Shown here one piece after another: positions 9,190-18,719 of a stretch of DNA of 64,000 nucleotides. The DNA is from Chondrus crispus. Its lineage: Eukaryota > Rhodophyta > Florideophyceae > Gigartinales > Gigartinaceae. Numbering within the stretch: position 1 is the first letter of the stretch; each line of letters opens with the position of its first letter. The DNA is taken from positions 248,001 to 312,000 of the forward strand of contig NW_005178528.1 in NCBI RefSeq assembly GCF_000350225.1. Direction: 5' to 3'. The translations under genes and the position numbers were made by a program. The notes under the pieces are model-generated. The model ran no database searches. It was not told the origin of the DNA and was given only the letters and a program-made list of their open reading frames with translations.

Positions 9190-9800
9190 TTGATCCACCA
9201 TGCATCCCGTTTTCTGACAGTTTCCTTTCTGCGAGTTGCGTGTTCGGTTGAGATATCATCCACACAGTAAGTGAAGCTACTTCTCCCACAGTCTTGACCC
9301 ACAACGCATCTGTTTCTCTAACAGTTTCCGTTCTGCAAGTTGCTTGTCTGTTTGAAATATCATCCGCAGTAAGTGACGCCACTTCTCCCACAGTTCTGAC
9401 CCACCACGCATCCATTTTTCTAACAGTTTCCTTTCTGCTAGTTGCGTGTTTGTTTGGGATATCATCCACAGTAAGTGACGCCACTTCTCCCATAGTTCTG
9501 ACCCACCACGAATCCATTTTTCTAACAGTTTCCTTTCTGCTAGTTGCGTGTTTGGTTGAGATATCATCCACAGTAAGTGACGCCACTTCTGCCACAGTCC
9601 TGACCCTCCACGCATCCATTTTTCTAACAGTTTCCTATCTGCGAGTTGCGTGTTTGGTTGAGATATCATCCATAGTAAGTGACGCCACTTCTGCCACAGT
9701 CATGACCCACTGCGCATCCCCGTTTCTGACAGTTTGCTTTCTGCGAGTTGCGTGTTTGGTTGAAATCTCATGCCGAGACACGAGTGCGCTGCAGACGTTT
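9190..9800. repeat. Six tandem copies of a 102-bp minisatellite
   Basis: The T(A/G)ACAGTTT core starts at 9215, 9319, 9421, 9523, 9625 and 9727; spacing is 102 bp apart from 104 bp at the first step. The units share the order ATATCATCCACAGTAAGTGA, CGCCACTTCT, CCACAGT and TGACCCAC. Because 102 is a multiple of three, several frames on both strands are open and encode 34-residue repeats; I regard these as by-products. It lies upstream of the TNP2-like gene. Confidence 0.9.
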
Positions 9801-10440
9801 GGTAAGTGAGCGCTTTCTCTAGGCAATGCCGTTTTGCGATTACCTACAAAGCTGTAACGTAAGTTCGCACATTCTCTAACACATCGAAAGTTTCGAAGAA
9901 CTGTTCTGACCAAGCCTCACAGCGTTCCTTGTCTCACTGCAGGTCAACCCGCCCGTCTTCTAACTCAGGATCAGGTAAGCCATCAGTACACCCTCCTTGG
10001 TCTATCAGAATTCCAATCCACCATCATGACGTACTGTGACCGTATCTGACCTCTCTTGTTATGTTTCTTGGCGTTGATTATTGTATTTAACGGAAGCGCA
10101 ATGAACCACTGCTGGGGTATTCCGGTATTTGGACGGGGTAGATGTAGTGTATGTAGCCGTAACAATACTCTTTGGTTGCTACAAATAAATGTGATGCGAA
10201 CGCCGCTGGAACCGCTATCGGTTTCATCCTTCGGGTTGGGACCGTTTCTGGACCGGCGGGGTGATATCACCTTTGCAAGAAAGGTACTGGATTAACATTT
10301 CATTGACTGAGAGTAGGTCGGAGCATTACGTGTAGTGTTGCATTGGAGCTGCGAATGGAGACATATTTTCACTGCCCTGGAGCAGCAAAACATGGTCGTC
10401 GGTGGCTGCGCATATGCAGCGATGATCACCGTCTCATCAT
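9801..10440. other. No feature seen
   Basis: Unique sequence between the 102-bp and 106-bp arrays. Small frames on both strands have no recognisable content. Confidence 0.5.
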
Positions 10441-10880
10441 TGCATCAATGTAAAAGCGTTTGGCCCTGCGGGACCTGCCTGTGTACAGCGCCAGCCAGCC
10501 ATCTACCGCCGCAGGCCAGGCAGAGACGCTGTGCCATAACTATGCTGCTTTTCAGCCAATGGCGTTTGGCACTGCGAGACTTACCCGTGTGCAGCGCCAG
10601 CCAGCCATCTACCGCCGCAGGCCAGGCAGAGACGCTGTGCCATAACTATGCTGCTTTTCAGCCAATGGCGTTTGGCACTGCGAGACTTACCCGTGTGCAG
10701 CGCCAGCCAGTCATCTACCGCCACAGGCCAGGCAGAGACGCTGTGCAATAACTCTGCTGCTTTTCAGCCAATGGCGTTTGGCACTGCGAGACTTACCTGT
10801 GTGCAGCGCCAGCCAGTCATCTACCGCCACAGGCCAGGCAGAGACGCTGTGCCATAACTATTCCGATTTTCAGCCAATGG
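10441..10880. repeat. Four tandem copies of a 106-bp repeat
   Basis: ATCTACCGCC starts at 10501, 10607, 10713 and 10819, exactly 106 bp apart. Units carry GGCGTTTGGC, GAGACTTACCC, GCAGCGCCAGCCAG and GGCCAGGCAGAGACGC, and TTTTCAGCCAATGGCGTT recurs at the junctions. The last copy ends about 140 bp before the frame of the methyltransferase-SET gene, so the array lies in its probable upstream region. The frames across it shift from unit to unit and are not coding. Confidence 0.9.
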
Positions 10881-11019
10881 CGTTATTGGTAAAAAATGTG
10901 CAAAATCGCGACATGAAATCAACAAGCGTTGCTACATTTATGACACTTTTTTTGCTGGCCCGGACCAAAATATTTGCGCCGATTTTTTATTGCCTCCGAT
11001 AGGCTGATTTGACCTTCCT

Positions 11020-13122
11020 GTGTACCTATACGAATGTGCGGAAGACACGGACTGGGAATTTGTCAAGAAGTACAAGTGCGAGAAGAAAGACACCGTTGCT
11101 CCCGTTTTCGCTTCCTTATCTGCACCTACAAAAGCAGCGATAGGGTATGTTGACAATGGTGTCACTGCTATTGACGTCGATTCTATGGGCAATACTGAAG
11201 ACACCGTTGATATAGGCGCAATGGAAGCATCGCAGGACGAAGATGAAGAAGAAGGTGTCAAGGAAGAAGGTAATAGGGTCCCTATGGATCCTCAGGATAC
11301 CAGACCAGAAAAGCGTCATAAAACGTCTGGAACAAGGGGTGAAGAGCGGTATCAGTTCGCCTACGACAGGGTCATGAAGACGATGAGTCCTTTCTGCCGC
11401 ATTCACGACGTCCCAATGACCGATGTCCTTGAGACAGATGCCGAAGAGAGTGGCTTCTACCTAGATGGAAAGGTGCAACTCATCTTGACAGACCCTCCCT
11501 ATAACACGCGCAGGGAGGTGGAATCTCCCAACTCCAGCCATGACAAGCTTTCCGGATCTGACATGTTGGAGTGTGTTGCTATCTTCGACCGTGTTCTCAA
11601 ACCGGGTGGACACGGGATTGTCTTTTGCTCAGCCCTCCAGTTCGCAGAGTGGTATTTCATGCTTAAGAATCATAAGCGCCTCAAGAACGGTATTGATGAA
11701 GATGATGCCTCACAGCCTTTGAGACAAGTCTACGAGAAGGTATTCAACGTTGAAAGAATCCCCCTCAACTTCGTACGGGCACCGGGTCACTACTTCCAGA
11801 AACGCCACCGGAAGGGATGCAGCCACATGTCAATTGTGCAGACGGCGATTCATTTCTGGAAACGAGGCTTGGAGTTTAAGGATGAACTCGAGCAAATCAA
11901 TTACATACCTCATGGGTATGTTCCATCTCGACACGCCGCATGGACAAATTGCGTTGACGGGATACCCCGCATTGAGGGTGATGAGCGTGTAATGTTCCCA
12001 GAAGCTGGGAATAGCTCTATGTCAAAGGGAGGGAGTGATCACATTTCAGTGGATGAGAATGTCCGAATGTTCCTTCGACCCGAGCAGAAGAGCATCAGAC
12101 TGATGATGGAGATGGTTTCAAGGTTCTCCCAACCTGGTGATATTGTGTTCGACCCATACGGAGGGACTTTCGCAACAGCGAAGGCGTGCCTCACTCTACC
12201 GATGCATCGAAAGTTTGTTGGTTGCGATTTCGATGAGAGATGCGTCGAGATCGCGGTTGTAAGAGTCCTTCAAACCTTTGCGAAACAGCTCACCTCGCCA
12301 GTATCGGATATCACTGCTTCTGTCGAGGAGATTGACTTTGCTATTGAATTCTTGGCTCACCCCAACTTGGAAGCTAGGGAAGCTGCACAGCATGCATCAT
12401 TGTGGGACGCACCTCCCGGCCTACCGATTTATCAGAGGCTCCCTATACATGTTCACCGTTATCTATCGTGCATGAATGGTAATGTGGACCTGGCACTCAA
12501 GTACAAGAATACTCCTCCGGACTTATGGCCGAGCATTTACAGAGCATTTCTCGATACAGTGGACACAGAGGCTCTCATGAGCCTGGAGGCTGCCGCGAAA
12601 GGTTTCGTTGTTTGCGAGTCCACGATAACGCATACTTCTGCTGGGAGGGGCGTTTTTGCTATGCGTTCTTTCAAAAAGGGAGAAGATATTCTCACCTACT
12701 ACGGGACAGTGGTATACAAGAACTTGAGTGGTCAAAATGCAACCACCAAGGTTTACGGGAGTGGTATTCTAGGGGTTCGAAAAAAGCGATTCGCTGAAAA
12801 GGCCGTCCAACTGCGCAGTAATGCAGTTGACGCCGAAGATAAGGAGCATCCCATATTCATCGTCCCGGCACCGTTTTGCGTCGCAGGCTACATCAATGAT
12901 CCGCGGTATCTTCCGGATGACAGGGATGTAGAAGAGCGTCATGCCAAGCACTCCCGTACAGCAAATGTCCGGTTTGTGGAATCGGTGGCTTCTCCAAGCA
13001 AACATAAGCTTCGCTCGAACAGGCTTGTCATCATTGAGACCATACAGGAAATCAGCACTGGCGAGGAGTTGTTCCTAGACTACGGGAAGTCTTTCGCCCA
13101 TTGGGGCTCGGCTCCACCCTAA
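11020..13122 (+). CDS. Fusion protein: beta-class amino DNA methyltransferase plus SET domain, 700 aa
   Basis: Residues 1-110 are an acidic, Lys/Arg-containing leader (RPEKRHKTSG could be a nuclear signal). The methyltransferase core has catalytic DPPY at 158-161 (TDPPYNTRRE), LKPGG at 193-197 and the SAM-binding VFDPYGGT at about 376-383, followed by FVGCDFDERCVEIA. DPPY before the SAM motif is the permuted beta order of N4-cytosine/N6-adenine enzymes. After a linker of about 100 residues comes a SET domain (about 535-692): AGRGVFAMRSFKKGEDILTYYG, GYIND near 623, ANVRF near 648 and GEELFLDYGKSF with the expected Tyr near 688. The protein could thus methylate both DNA and a lysine in a protein, probably in the nucleus; both activities are inferred. 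The frame opens after a TGA at 11005 and has no ATG until residue 56 (11185), so the true start is that ATG or lies in an upstream exon. No break interrupts the frame. Residue Y in DPYGG replaces the commoner F. Confidence 0.85.
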   Translation: MYLYECAEDTDWEFVKKYKCEKKDTVAPVFASLSAPTKAAIGYVDNGVTAIDVDSMGNTEDTVDIGAMEASQDEDEEEGVKEEGNRVPMDPQDTRPEKRHKTSGTRGEERYQFAYDRVMKTMSPFCRIHDVPMTDVLETDAEESGFYLDGKVQLILTDPPYNTRREVESPNSSHDKLSGSDMLECVAIFDRVLKPGGHGIVFCSALQFAEWYFMLKNHKRLKNGIDEDDASQPLRQVYEKVFNVERIPLNFVRAPGHYFQKRHRKGCSHMSIVQTAIHFWKRGLEFKDELEQINYIPHGYVPSRHAAWTNCVDGIPRIEGDERVMFPEAGNSSMSKGGSDHISVDENVRMFLRPEQKSIRLMMEMVSRFSQPGDIVFDPYGGTFATAKACLTLPMHRKFVGCDFDERCVEIAVVRVLQTFAKQLTSPVSDITASVEEIDFAIEFLAHPNLEAREAAQHASLWDAPPGLPIYQRLPIHVHRYLSCMNGNVDLALKYKNTPPDLWPSIYRAFLDTVDTEALMSLEAAAKGFVVCESTITHTSAGRGVFAMRSFKKGEDILTYYGTVVYKNLSGQNATTKVYGSGILGVRKKRFAEKAVQLRSNAVDAEDKEHPIFIVPAPFCVAGYINDPRYLPDDRDVEERHAKHSRTANVRFVESVASPSKHKLRSNRLVIIETIQEISTGEELFLDYGKSFAHWGSAPP

Positions 13123-13555
13123 GTGCGTACGGAAAACAATAATATCTGTTACAGTATCGGAAGAGAATGATAAGACCGTGACGTTATCTGTTTAGATCTG
13201 GGTGGTGTTTCTCTGCGAGGACGGTTTCAGGGGCATGTCAAAGAATAGACAAATTTCGTCAGCGAGGCTTAATTTCTTGATTTAGAAGGCCAGGAAGAAC
13301 CCCAGACGGGAAGAGATATTGACGCTAGCTGTAGAGACCGAACCTTCTTTCTAACTAAACACACATCTGACATATCGAGACATATCTTGCGTTTCAAAGC
13401 AAAAAACATGGGTTCCCAACGCATATTTAGTGTACTATTCTACGGGGCCCCGCACACTCCCAAGCACACACTACGGGCATTCCCAACAAGAGACCCACTT
13501 TTTTGAAGCTGTGAAACGCTTCAAGCGTACAGCACACGTTAAAATCGCACATATT
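13123..13555. other. 3' flank of the fusion gene; nothing distinct
   Basis: No domain-bearing frame or tandem repeat before the array that begins at about 13556. No clear polyadenylation signal was recognised. Confidence 0.4.
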
Positions 13556-14222
13556 GCTGCGCCCTTGGAGCGACCCTGCGCATACTTCGAGACAATTCTC
13601 CTTTTAAGTTTTGAGGACCTTTTTTCGGGGGTTCGAAACTTATTATGAGTTTCGAGTCCCTTTTTTTTGGTACTCGAAACTCATTATGAGTTTCGAACCC
13701 CTTTTTTTTGGTACTCGAAACTCAAAATGAGTTTCGAGCCCCTTTTTTTTGGTACTCAAAACTCAAAATGAGGATACTGTACATGAGCACAGTACAGTAC
13801 CTGCCCCGTCCCTGAAGTGCCCCTGGCCCCCCTGTGCATACTTCGAGACAATTCTCATTTTGAGTTTTGAGTACCTTTTTTTCGGGGGTTCGAAACTCAT
13901 TATGAGTTTCGAACCCCTTTTTTTTGGTACTCGAAACTCAAAATGAGTTTCGAGCCCCTTTTTTTTGGTACTCGAAACTCAAAATGAGTTTCGAGCCCCT
14001 TTTTTTGGTACTCGAAACTCAAAATGGCGATCGCCATTTTACAACAGTATCGATACTGTTCACCTCGAATCATGCGCAGGGGCGCTTCAGCTGAAGCGCC
14101 CCTGCGCATGATTCGAGGCCATTCTCATTTTGAGTTTGGAGTCCCTTTTTTAGGGGGTTCGAAACTCATGAGTTTCGAACCCCTTTTTTTGGCACTCGAA
14201 ACTCATGGTGAGAGTACAGTAT
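13556..14222. repeat. Array of ~40-bp GAGTTTCGA...CTCGAAACTC units, left array
   Basis: Units alternate GAGTTTCGA(A/G)CCCC, a run of 6-9 T, GGTACTCGAAACTC and A(A/T)AATGAG, so each is itself an imperfect inverted repeat with a T-run loop. About ten units occur, interrupted by a longer spacer (ACAGTACAGTACCTGCCCC, then CTTCGAGACAATTCTC) at about 13775-13858. The same units and spacer recur at 17034-17405, beyond the 502-aa orphan gene. Confidence 0.9.
14021..14118. repeat. Three consecutive perfect palindromes (20, 18 and 56 nt)
   Basis: AAAATGGCGATCGCCATTTT occupies 14021-14040, AACAGTATCGATACTGTT occupies 14043-14060, and a 56-nt perfect palindrome occupies 14063-14118, centred on CAG|CTG at 14090/14091 with arms reading CTGAAGCGCCCCTGCGCATG outward. 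The three are separated by only two bases. The 56-nt one looks like a head-to-head junction of two copies of the array spacer sequence. Confidence 0.95.
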
Positions 14223-14586
14223 TTATTGCGCCCCGCTCAAGCGTTTTTGCCTGGTAAGGAAGTGTGGTATCATTATTTGTGTGCACTACTACCTTTGCGT
14301 TCTGCGCCGATAATATGTGCAGAACCCTACATTGCTGATATTTCAGAGAAGTTCCATGTGCTTTTTCGCTTCAGCAGAAGCAGACAGGGAGCGTAGAAAG
14401 ATATATGTCATTGCTTACGGTTATGTCTGATGGATGTAAGATGTTTGAGCCCGTGTACCGGGAAGGGCGATCACTTCCAGGGAACCTCCCGTCATATGAC
14501 TTCTACATTATCAGTGAACAAATTGAAGAACAACCGATTTTTACTTCATTGGTCATACACTACTTTCATTAGTGAGTAACTTCCAT
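14223..14586. other. Array to gene 3' flank; nothing distinct
   Basis: No recognisable frame. This is the downstream side of the minus-strand orphan gene. Confidence 0.4.
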
Positions 14587-16095
14587 TCATGCCATTTGCG
14601 CAGCATACTCGGTGGCAGCTTCACGAACGGAAGAGAACTGGTCTGTGCAGATCAAACTCATGAAAAAAAAAGTTGAAACAACATCTTTTTGTATGCTGTA
14701 CCGAGGACTATCTCGCTTTTTCACTGCCAAACTAGTCCAATATGTCTCATTCAGAACACCGAGTGCACTGCGTAAATCTTTTGTTCCCACGCCAAACTTT
14801 GATGAAAGGGCTTCATGGACTCGCACATTCGCACGCACCGCTGACTTCCAGACGCCATGGACCATGTTCTGTAGAGGAACATTTCGGATATCAAGTTCAG
14901 TGTCTTCTTCATCTGGCATGTAGCCATACACACTCAATGTCTTGTGTTTCATCTTTGCGATTTCTGCGCACATGTGACTAATGACGGCTAGAGCAGATAG
15001 CTCTGTCTCAGCATCTGCTTTGGCTTCTTTCATTTTTGTCTTACTGGATTCAATACTCAGCATCATGTGACGAAAAATGTCCATGGGATTTCCGTTTTCA
15101 TAAAAAACAGCAGGTCCAAGGTCTTTCTTCTCTGGCTTTCTCCATTTCCAATTGGTGGAACTACCCCCTTCTGATCTCCAAAGGGCACCAAGCGTTTCAG
15201 AAAATTGTTGATCTACAACACAAATGAGCGGCACAACCTCATTCAGCGCGACAACAAGTCCAGCGACACGGTCTAATTCTTCGCTTATGTCATCACTATA
15301 AACCTCACTATCTGCAAGCTGGCCAGCGTCAACAGCGGCGGGATCATATAAATCGATGGAAATGTCGCCGTTGTGAACGAATCCGAGACGAATGGACAGA
15401 AGTTGTGTTTGAACTCGATTCTTGACCTTTTCAACCACATCGCAGATGTTGAACTTGTCTTCACGAAACGAATCAACCATGTCGGGAGTATTTTGAATTC
15501 CAAACCCCTCATGATTGATAACATTCTGCCAAATAACGTGGCAGTCTATCGCACAGAGACGAATGAAGAGAAAAGTAAAAGGAGACGACAAGCGCAACCA
15601 CCGAGGCAGGCTCCCAGCCACTGCTTTGAACAGGGAAAGTTCGGCGACGAGGTGCTGGCATGCGTACTTAACCCCATCATCGCTGCAGTTAGAATAAGGT
15701 TCGTCACTACCCACCGATATTGACCATGCAAGGTTCACGATGCGGGCAGTTATTCTACGCTTATGTTGCGAACGTGCGGCAGGCATATAGCTTTTCTTGT
15801 ACGTCTTGCTGTCCAGTGTTTTCGAAATTGTGGTGGCTACGACATCACGCAAATAGTGGATCGACCTAGAACATAGTTCTTCAAATGCGTCATTTTCCTT
15901 TAAGTCTTCGGGATGACATGAAAATCCAATACCACGAAGGAAATCATCGGTAGATTCATGAAAGAATTCACATACACGAGGCCACATCACTCTCTCTCTC
16001 ACATTGCTCTCCGTATCTTCAGCTGGTACGATAGACCGCCGTCGGTTTCCGCAGGTTGGTAATGAGCTCATACTCTGAACAGCATATTCCGTCAA
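14587..16095 (-). CDS. Orphan protein of 502 aa, function unknown
   Basis: A single open frame of 502 codons runs from an ATG at 16093-16095 to a stop at 14587. I recognise no family. The protein looks globular and mostly helical, without a signal peptide or clear membrane span. Basic patches (SKTLDSKTYKKSYMPAARSQHKRR, split about residue 95-115) and an acidic stretch (DSEVYSDDISEELDRV, about 250-265) are present. The last part, about residues 370-500, alternates amphipathic segments and ends FSSVREAATEYAAQMA. It is bracketed by two related repeat arrays (13556-14222 and 17034-17405) in the same orientation, so it could be the cargo of an undescribed element; a plain lineage-specific host gene is the alternative. 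Frames on the opposite strand are much shorter, which supports the minus-strand reading. Confidence 0.6.
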   Translation of the reverse strand: MTEYAVQSMSSLPTCGNRRRSIVPAEDTESNVRERVMWPRVCEFFHESTDDFLRGIGFSCHPEDLKENDAFEELCSRSIHYLRDVVATTISKTLDSKTYKKSYMPAARSQHKRRITARIVNLAWSISVGSDEPYSNCSDDGVKYACQHLVAELSLFKAVAGSLPRWLRLSSPFTFLFIRLCAIDCHVIWQNVINHEGFGIQNTPDMVDSFREDKFNICDVVEKVKNRVQTQLLSIRLGFVHNGDISIDLYDPAAVDAGQLADSEVYSDDISEELDRVAGLVVALNEVVPLICVVDQQFSETLGALWRSEGGSSTNWKWRKPEKKDLGPAVFYENGNPMDIFRHMMLSIESSKTKMKEAKADAETELSALAVISHMCAEIAKMKHKTLSVYGYMPDEEDTELDIRNVPLQNMVHGVWKSAVRANVRVHEALSSKFGVGTKDLRSALGVLNETYWTSLAVKKRDSPRYSIQKDVVSTFFFMSLICTDQFSSVREAATEYAAQMA

Positions 16096-17033
16096 TGAAA
16101 ATGGCTCAAAAACGCCTTCGCACTCAAAGGATATATCGCTGTATCGGGGAACTTAGACAACAAGGTTCATAATTTTCATGTCGGGTAAGTAAAAATGTCG
16201 ATATGTACGACTTGCATTCTTTCTAAAGAGCCACACAGCTGTGGACTGCAAGACAAGCAGACCTTATCCCCTGAACCCTTTTCTATCTGATTTTTCTGGG
16301 GTTTTCTTGGGTCCCGATTTTTCTACATGCCTATCAACGGCGTTCATCTCTAGACGCGTGAGACCTCCTATAACCTATAAAGCGAAGCGACGTTTTTGTA
16401 CTCCCAGAATCCTGCAGGCTTTTGATTCTCTATCCATTCAGTCAGAAATGCAAAAGAAGTTCAAGGCTGGAAGATCCAGCACGAGTAAGCGAGGTACCGT
16501 AGGTACGTGGGTGCGTAACCGGTGTCTCATACGAAGCCCAGGGCCGCTTCTCTCGCGAAGTGCTGCATCCATGACATTTAATATCCTTGTTACGTATTTT
16601 TTATAGATACAGTACATCATGATTTTAGTCCCGTTTTAGCGGACCCCCATTTTAGTGGGTTGCCCTTGCGGGTGGCCCGATCATTGTGCTGATCACTTTG
16701 GATAGAACCGGAACGGATAGAACTCTTTTTATCGTACGCTGTACAGTCCGGGTACCCGTACATCACTGCCAGAACGATGAATCACTCTCAACGTCCATTG
16801 CATGGTTCGACGTTTGTCGAGAAATCCATCACCCGTCATTGGCAAAGAAAATTTCAACTCTTTTTGAAAGGGCGCAACTGACTACAGCACGGCAGATAAG
16901 CTTCTCATAGGTTTGACGAAGTAGAAAGAGTTCAAAAAAACTACAAGTGAGACTAAAATAGAAAACGGACAAAGAGATGCTGGTACAGATACTCATACTG
17001 TACCAATTACTGTAGGTCTAAACCTCAACCTCA
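16096..17033. other. Upstream region of the orphan gene; no firm gene
   Basis: A plus-strand frame at 16241-16606 has no recognisable domain. Near 16630-16680 a short patch with TTTTAGTGGGTTGCCC and GGGTGGCCCGATCA looks like a decayed element end, but nothing pairs with it. ACTGTAC and GTACAGT motifs recur near 16735-16750 and 16980-17010, echoing the array spacer. Confidence 0.4.
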
Positions 17034-17405
17034 ATTTCGAATCCCTTTTTCTGCAGGTTCGAAACTCATTTTGAGTTTCGAGTCCCTTTTTTTGGTACTC
17101 GAAACTCAAAATGAGTTTCGAACCCCTTTTTTGGTACTCGAAACTCAAAATGAGAATACTGTGCATGTGAACAGTACAGTACCTGCCCCGCCCCTGAAGC
17201 GCCCCTGCGCATGATTCGAGGCCATTCTCATTTTGAGTTTCGAGTCCCTTTTTTCGGGGGTTCGAAACTCATTATGAGTTTCGAGTCCCTTTTTTTGGTA
17301 CTCGAAACTCATTATGAGTTTCAAGCCCCTTTTTTTTGGTACTCGAAACTCAAAATGAGTTTCGAGCCCCTTTTTTTGGTACTCGAAACTCATTATGAGA
17401 TTTGC
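17034..17405. repeat. Array of ~40-bp GAGTTTCGA...CTCGAAACTC units, right array
   Basis: Same unit type as 13556-14222, about seven units, including the spacer with ACAGTACAGTACCTGCCCC (about 17172-17190) followed by CCTGCGCATGATTCGAGG. Both arrays keep the same orientation, so they are direct rather than inverted copies around the orphan gene. Confidence 0.9.
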
Positions 17406-18044
17406 ACCCCCCTTTTCAGGTTGCCAAACGCAACATAAACACACGCTACATGTGAACATTTCAGATCCTGCTGCGCCCCCAGAAAGGCCCTGCACGTGAT
17501 GCAAGGACAGTATCAACTTGTGTGTTTGGCAGCCAATTGTTCGGGGCGCTAACGTCAATATGAGCATGCCAAACCGACAGCTCGATTTGCACATGGTTTT
17601 CGCACAGCGAGCAGAACCATTTTACTACTATGCGGCATGCTAGAAATAGGATTCCGCATTCATGAGCGTAGGTTCGAAATCTTTGGAACTGCTTTCCCCA
17701 AACGCGTCGCAGCGCATAGTCCATGCATTCAAAAGCGTAGGAAAGGGGATATATGATCTTGCATTCCAAATAAAGTTCACGCTATTTTTTCGTTTAAGAT
17801 ATCATTGCTTACTTCCACTTAATAGAAACGACAGCATGGAGGCCTTTACATGCAAGGGCGGGGGCGTTTCGTTTCACTTGGGAAGCGAAACTCGGAGAGG
17901 GCCTGTCATCCTTCGTTTGGTGCTTGACAGCGGGATAGCCCCACAGCCTTGACAGACTCATACTGCGCCCTGTAGCAACTTGCGGGCTTTAGAACTGAGA
18001 CTGGACGTGTAGCGAAAAAGGGGTTATGGAAGTGGGGACACTGA
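17406..18044. other. No firm gene
   Basis: Small frames (17662-17952 plus, 17461-17769 minus) lack recognisable domains. No repeat was found. Confidence 0.4.
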
Positions 18045-18059
18045 GTTGGCTCCACGCCT

Positions 18060-18215
18060 CGAGGCTTTCTTTTTCTGCCGAGGGCTCCCTTTCTTGAAGC
18101 GTATCGAAGGCCCCAGCGGGCTCACCCGCTGTGGCTATAGCCCCGCCAAGGTCAGATTTCTCACCTGGCGATCGACCCCGTGAGGGGTCGACTCTGTCCT
18201 CTCGGCCTCGACGGA
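18060..18215 (+). ncRNA. Candidate structured RNA: run of four hairpins
   Basis: Four compact stems follow one another: AGCGGGCTCACCCGCT (18115-18130), GGCTATAGCC (18133-18142), CGCCAAGGT paired with ACCTGGCG around a 10-nt loop with one bulged A (18144-18170), and TCGACCCC-GTGA-GGGGTCGA (18172-18191). The last has an 8-bp stem closed by a GNRA tetraloop only when read on the plus strand. No known RNA class was recognised and no promoter was identified, so this is structure-based only. Confidence 0.3.
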
Positions 18216-18719
18216 CGCAGATCGCGCTATTTTTCCTGTCTGCACATGTCGGTCAGACACAACTCGGAGGCTAAAAAATCAGTTGAAATGTCAGATCCCT
18301 GATTTGTCTGTCTAGAAAACGAAACACAGAGCGACACATACCACACCCGTTCTTGACAACAGCAAGCGGTCAAGTGTGAAAGAAACCAAAGCGCAAGAAA
18401 ACAAAAGAGTGACGATTTCGAAAAAACCAACGCGCAAGAAAACAAAAGAGTGACGTCCGTGAGAATGATGATGGGCGCTCGATATAAAAAACTTCGGGTC
18501 CCTTTTTATATGGAACCTAAAAATCGAACTGTTCGCAGCAATACGAGAGGATTGTTCCGGTTTCGCGCGCTTTTATCCGTAAGTAAACGTTAACTGTCAA
18601 GCAAAGCGAGGAACAGTAAACCTATACTCGATATCATATCGTCGAATAAACAATCACATGTCACTCAGTTTATAATGACTGTATGACATGTCTCGTAAGC
18701 CATTAAAGGCCATACAGTA
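18216..18719. other. No gene; short 41-bp direct duplication
   Basis: AACCAA(A/C)GCGCAAGAAAAC followed by AAAAGAGTGACG occurs at 18384-18414 and again at 18425-18455. Otherwise unique sequence with no recognisable frame. Confidence 0.6.

Noticed and set aside
9000-9913. Minus-strand repeat protein with 34-residue Trp-rich units
   Set aside because: The 102-bp period makes several frames on both strands open at once; no start context, domain or conserved codon pattern was visible.
11020-13122. Bacterial contamination as source of the methyltransferase gene
   Set aside because: It is fused to a SET domain, has an acidic eukaryote-like leader with a basic nuclear-signal-like patch, and is embedded among eukaryotic transposons and satellites.
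17662-17952. Plus-strand 96-codon frame
   Set aside because: No recognisable domain, no codon pattern and no conserved neighbour; length is within random expectation.
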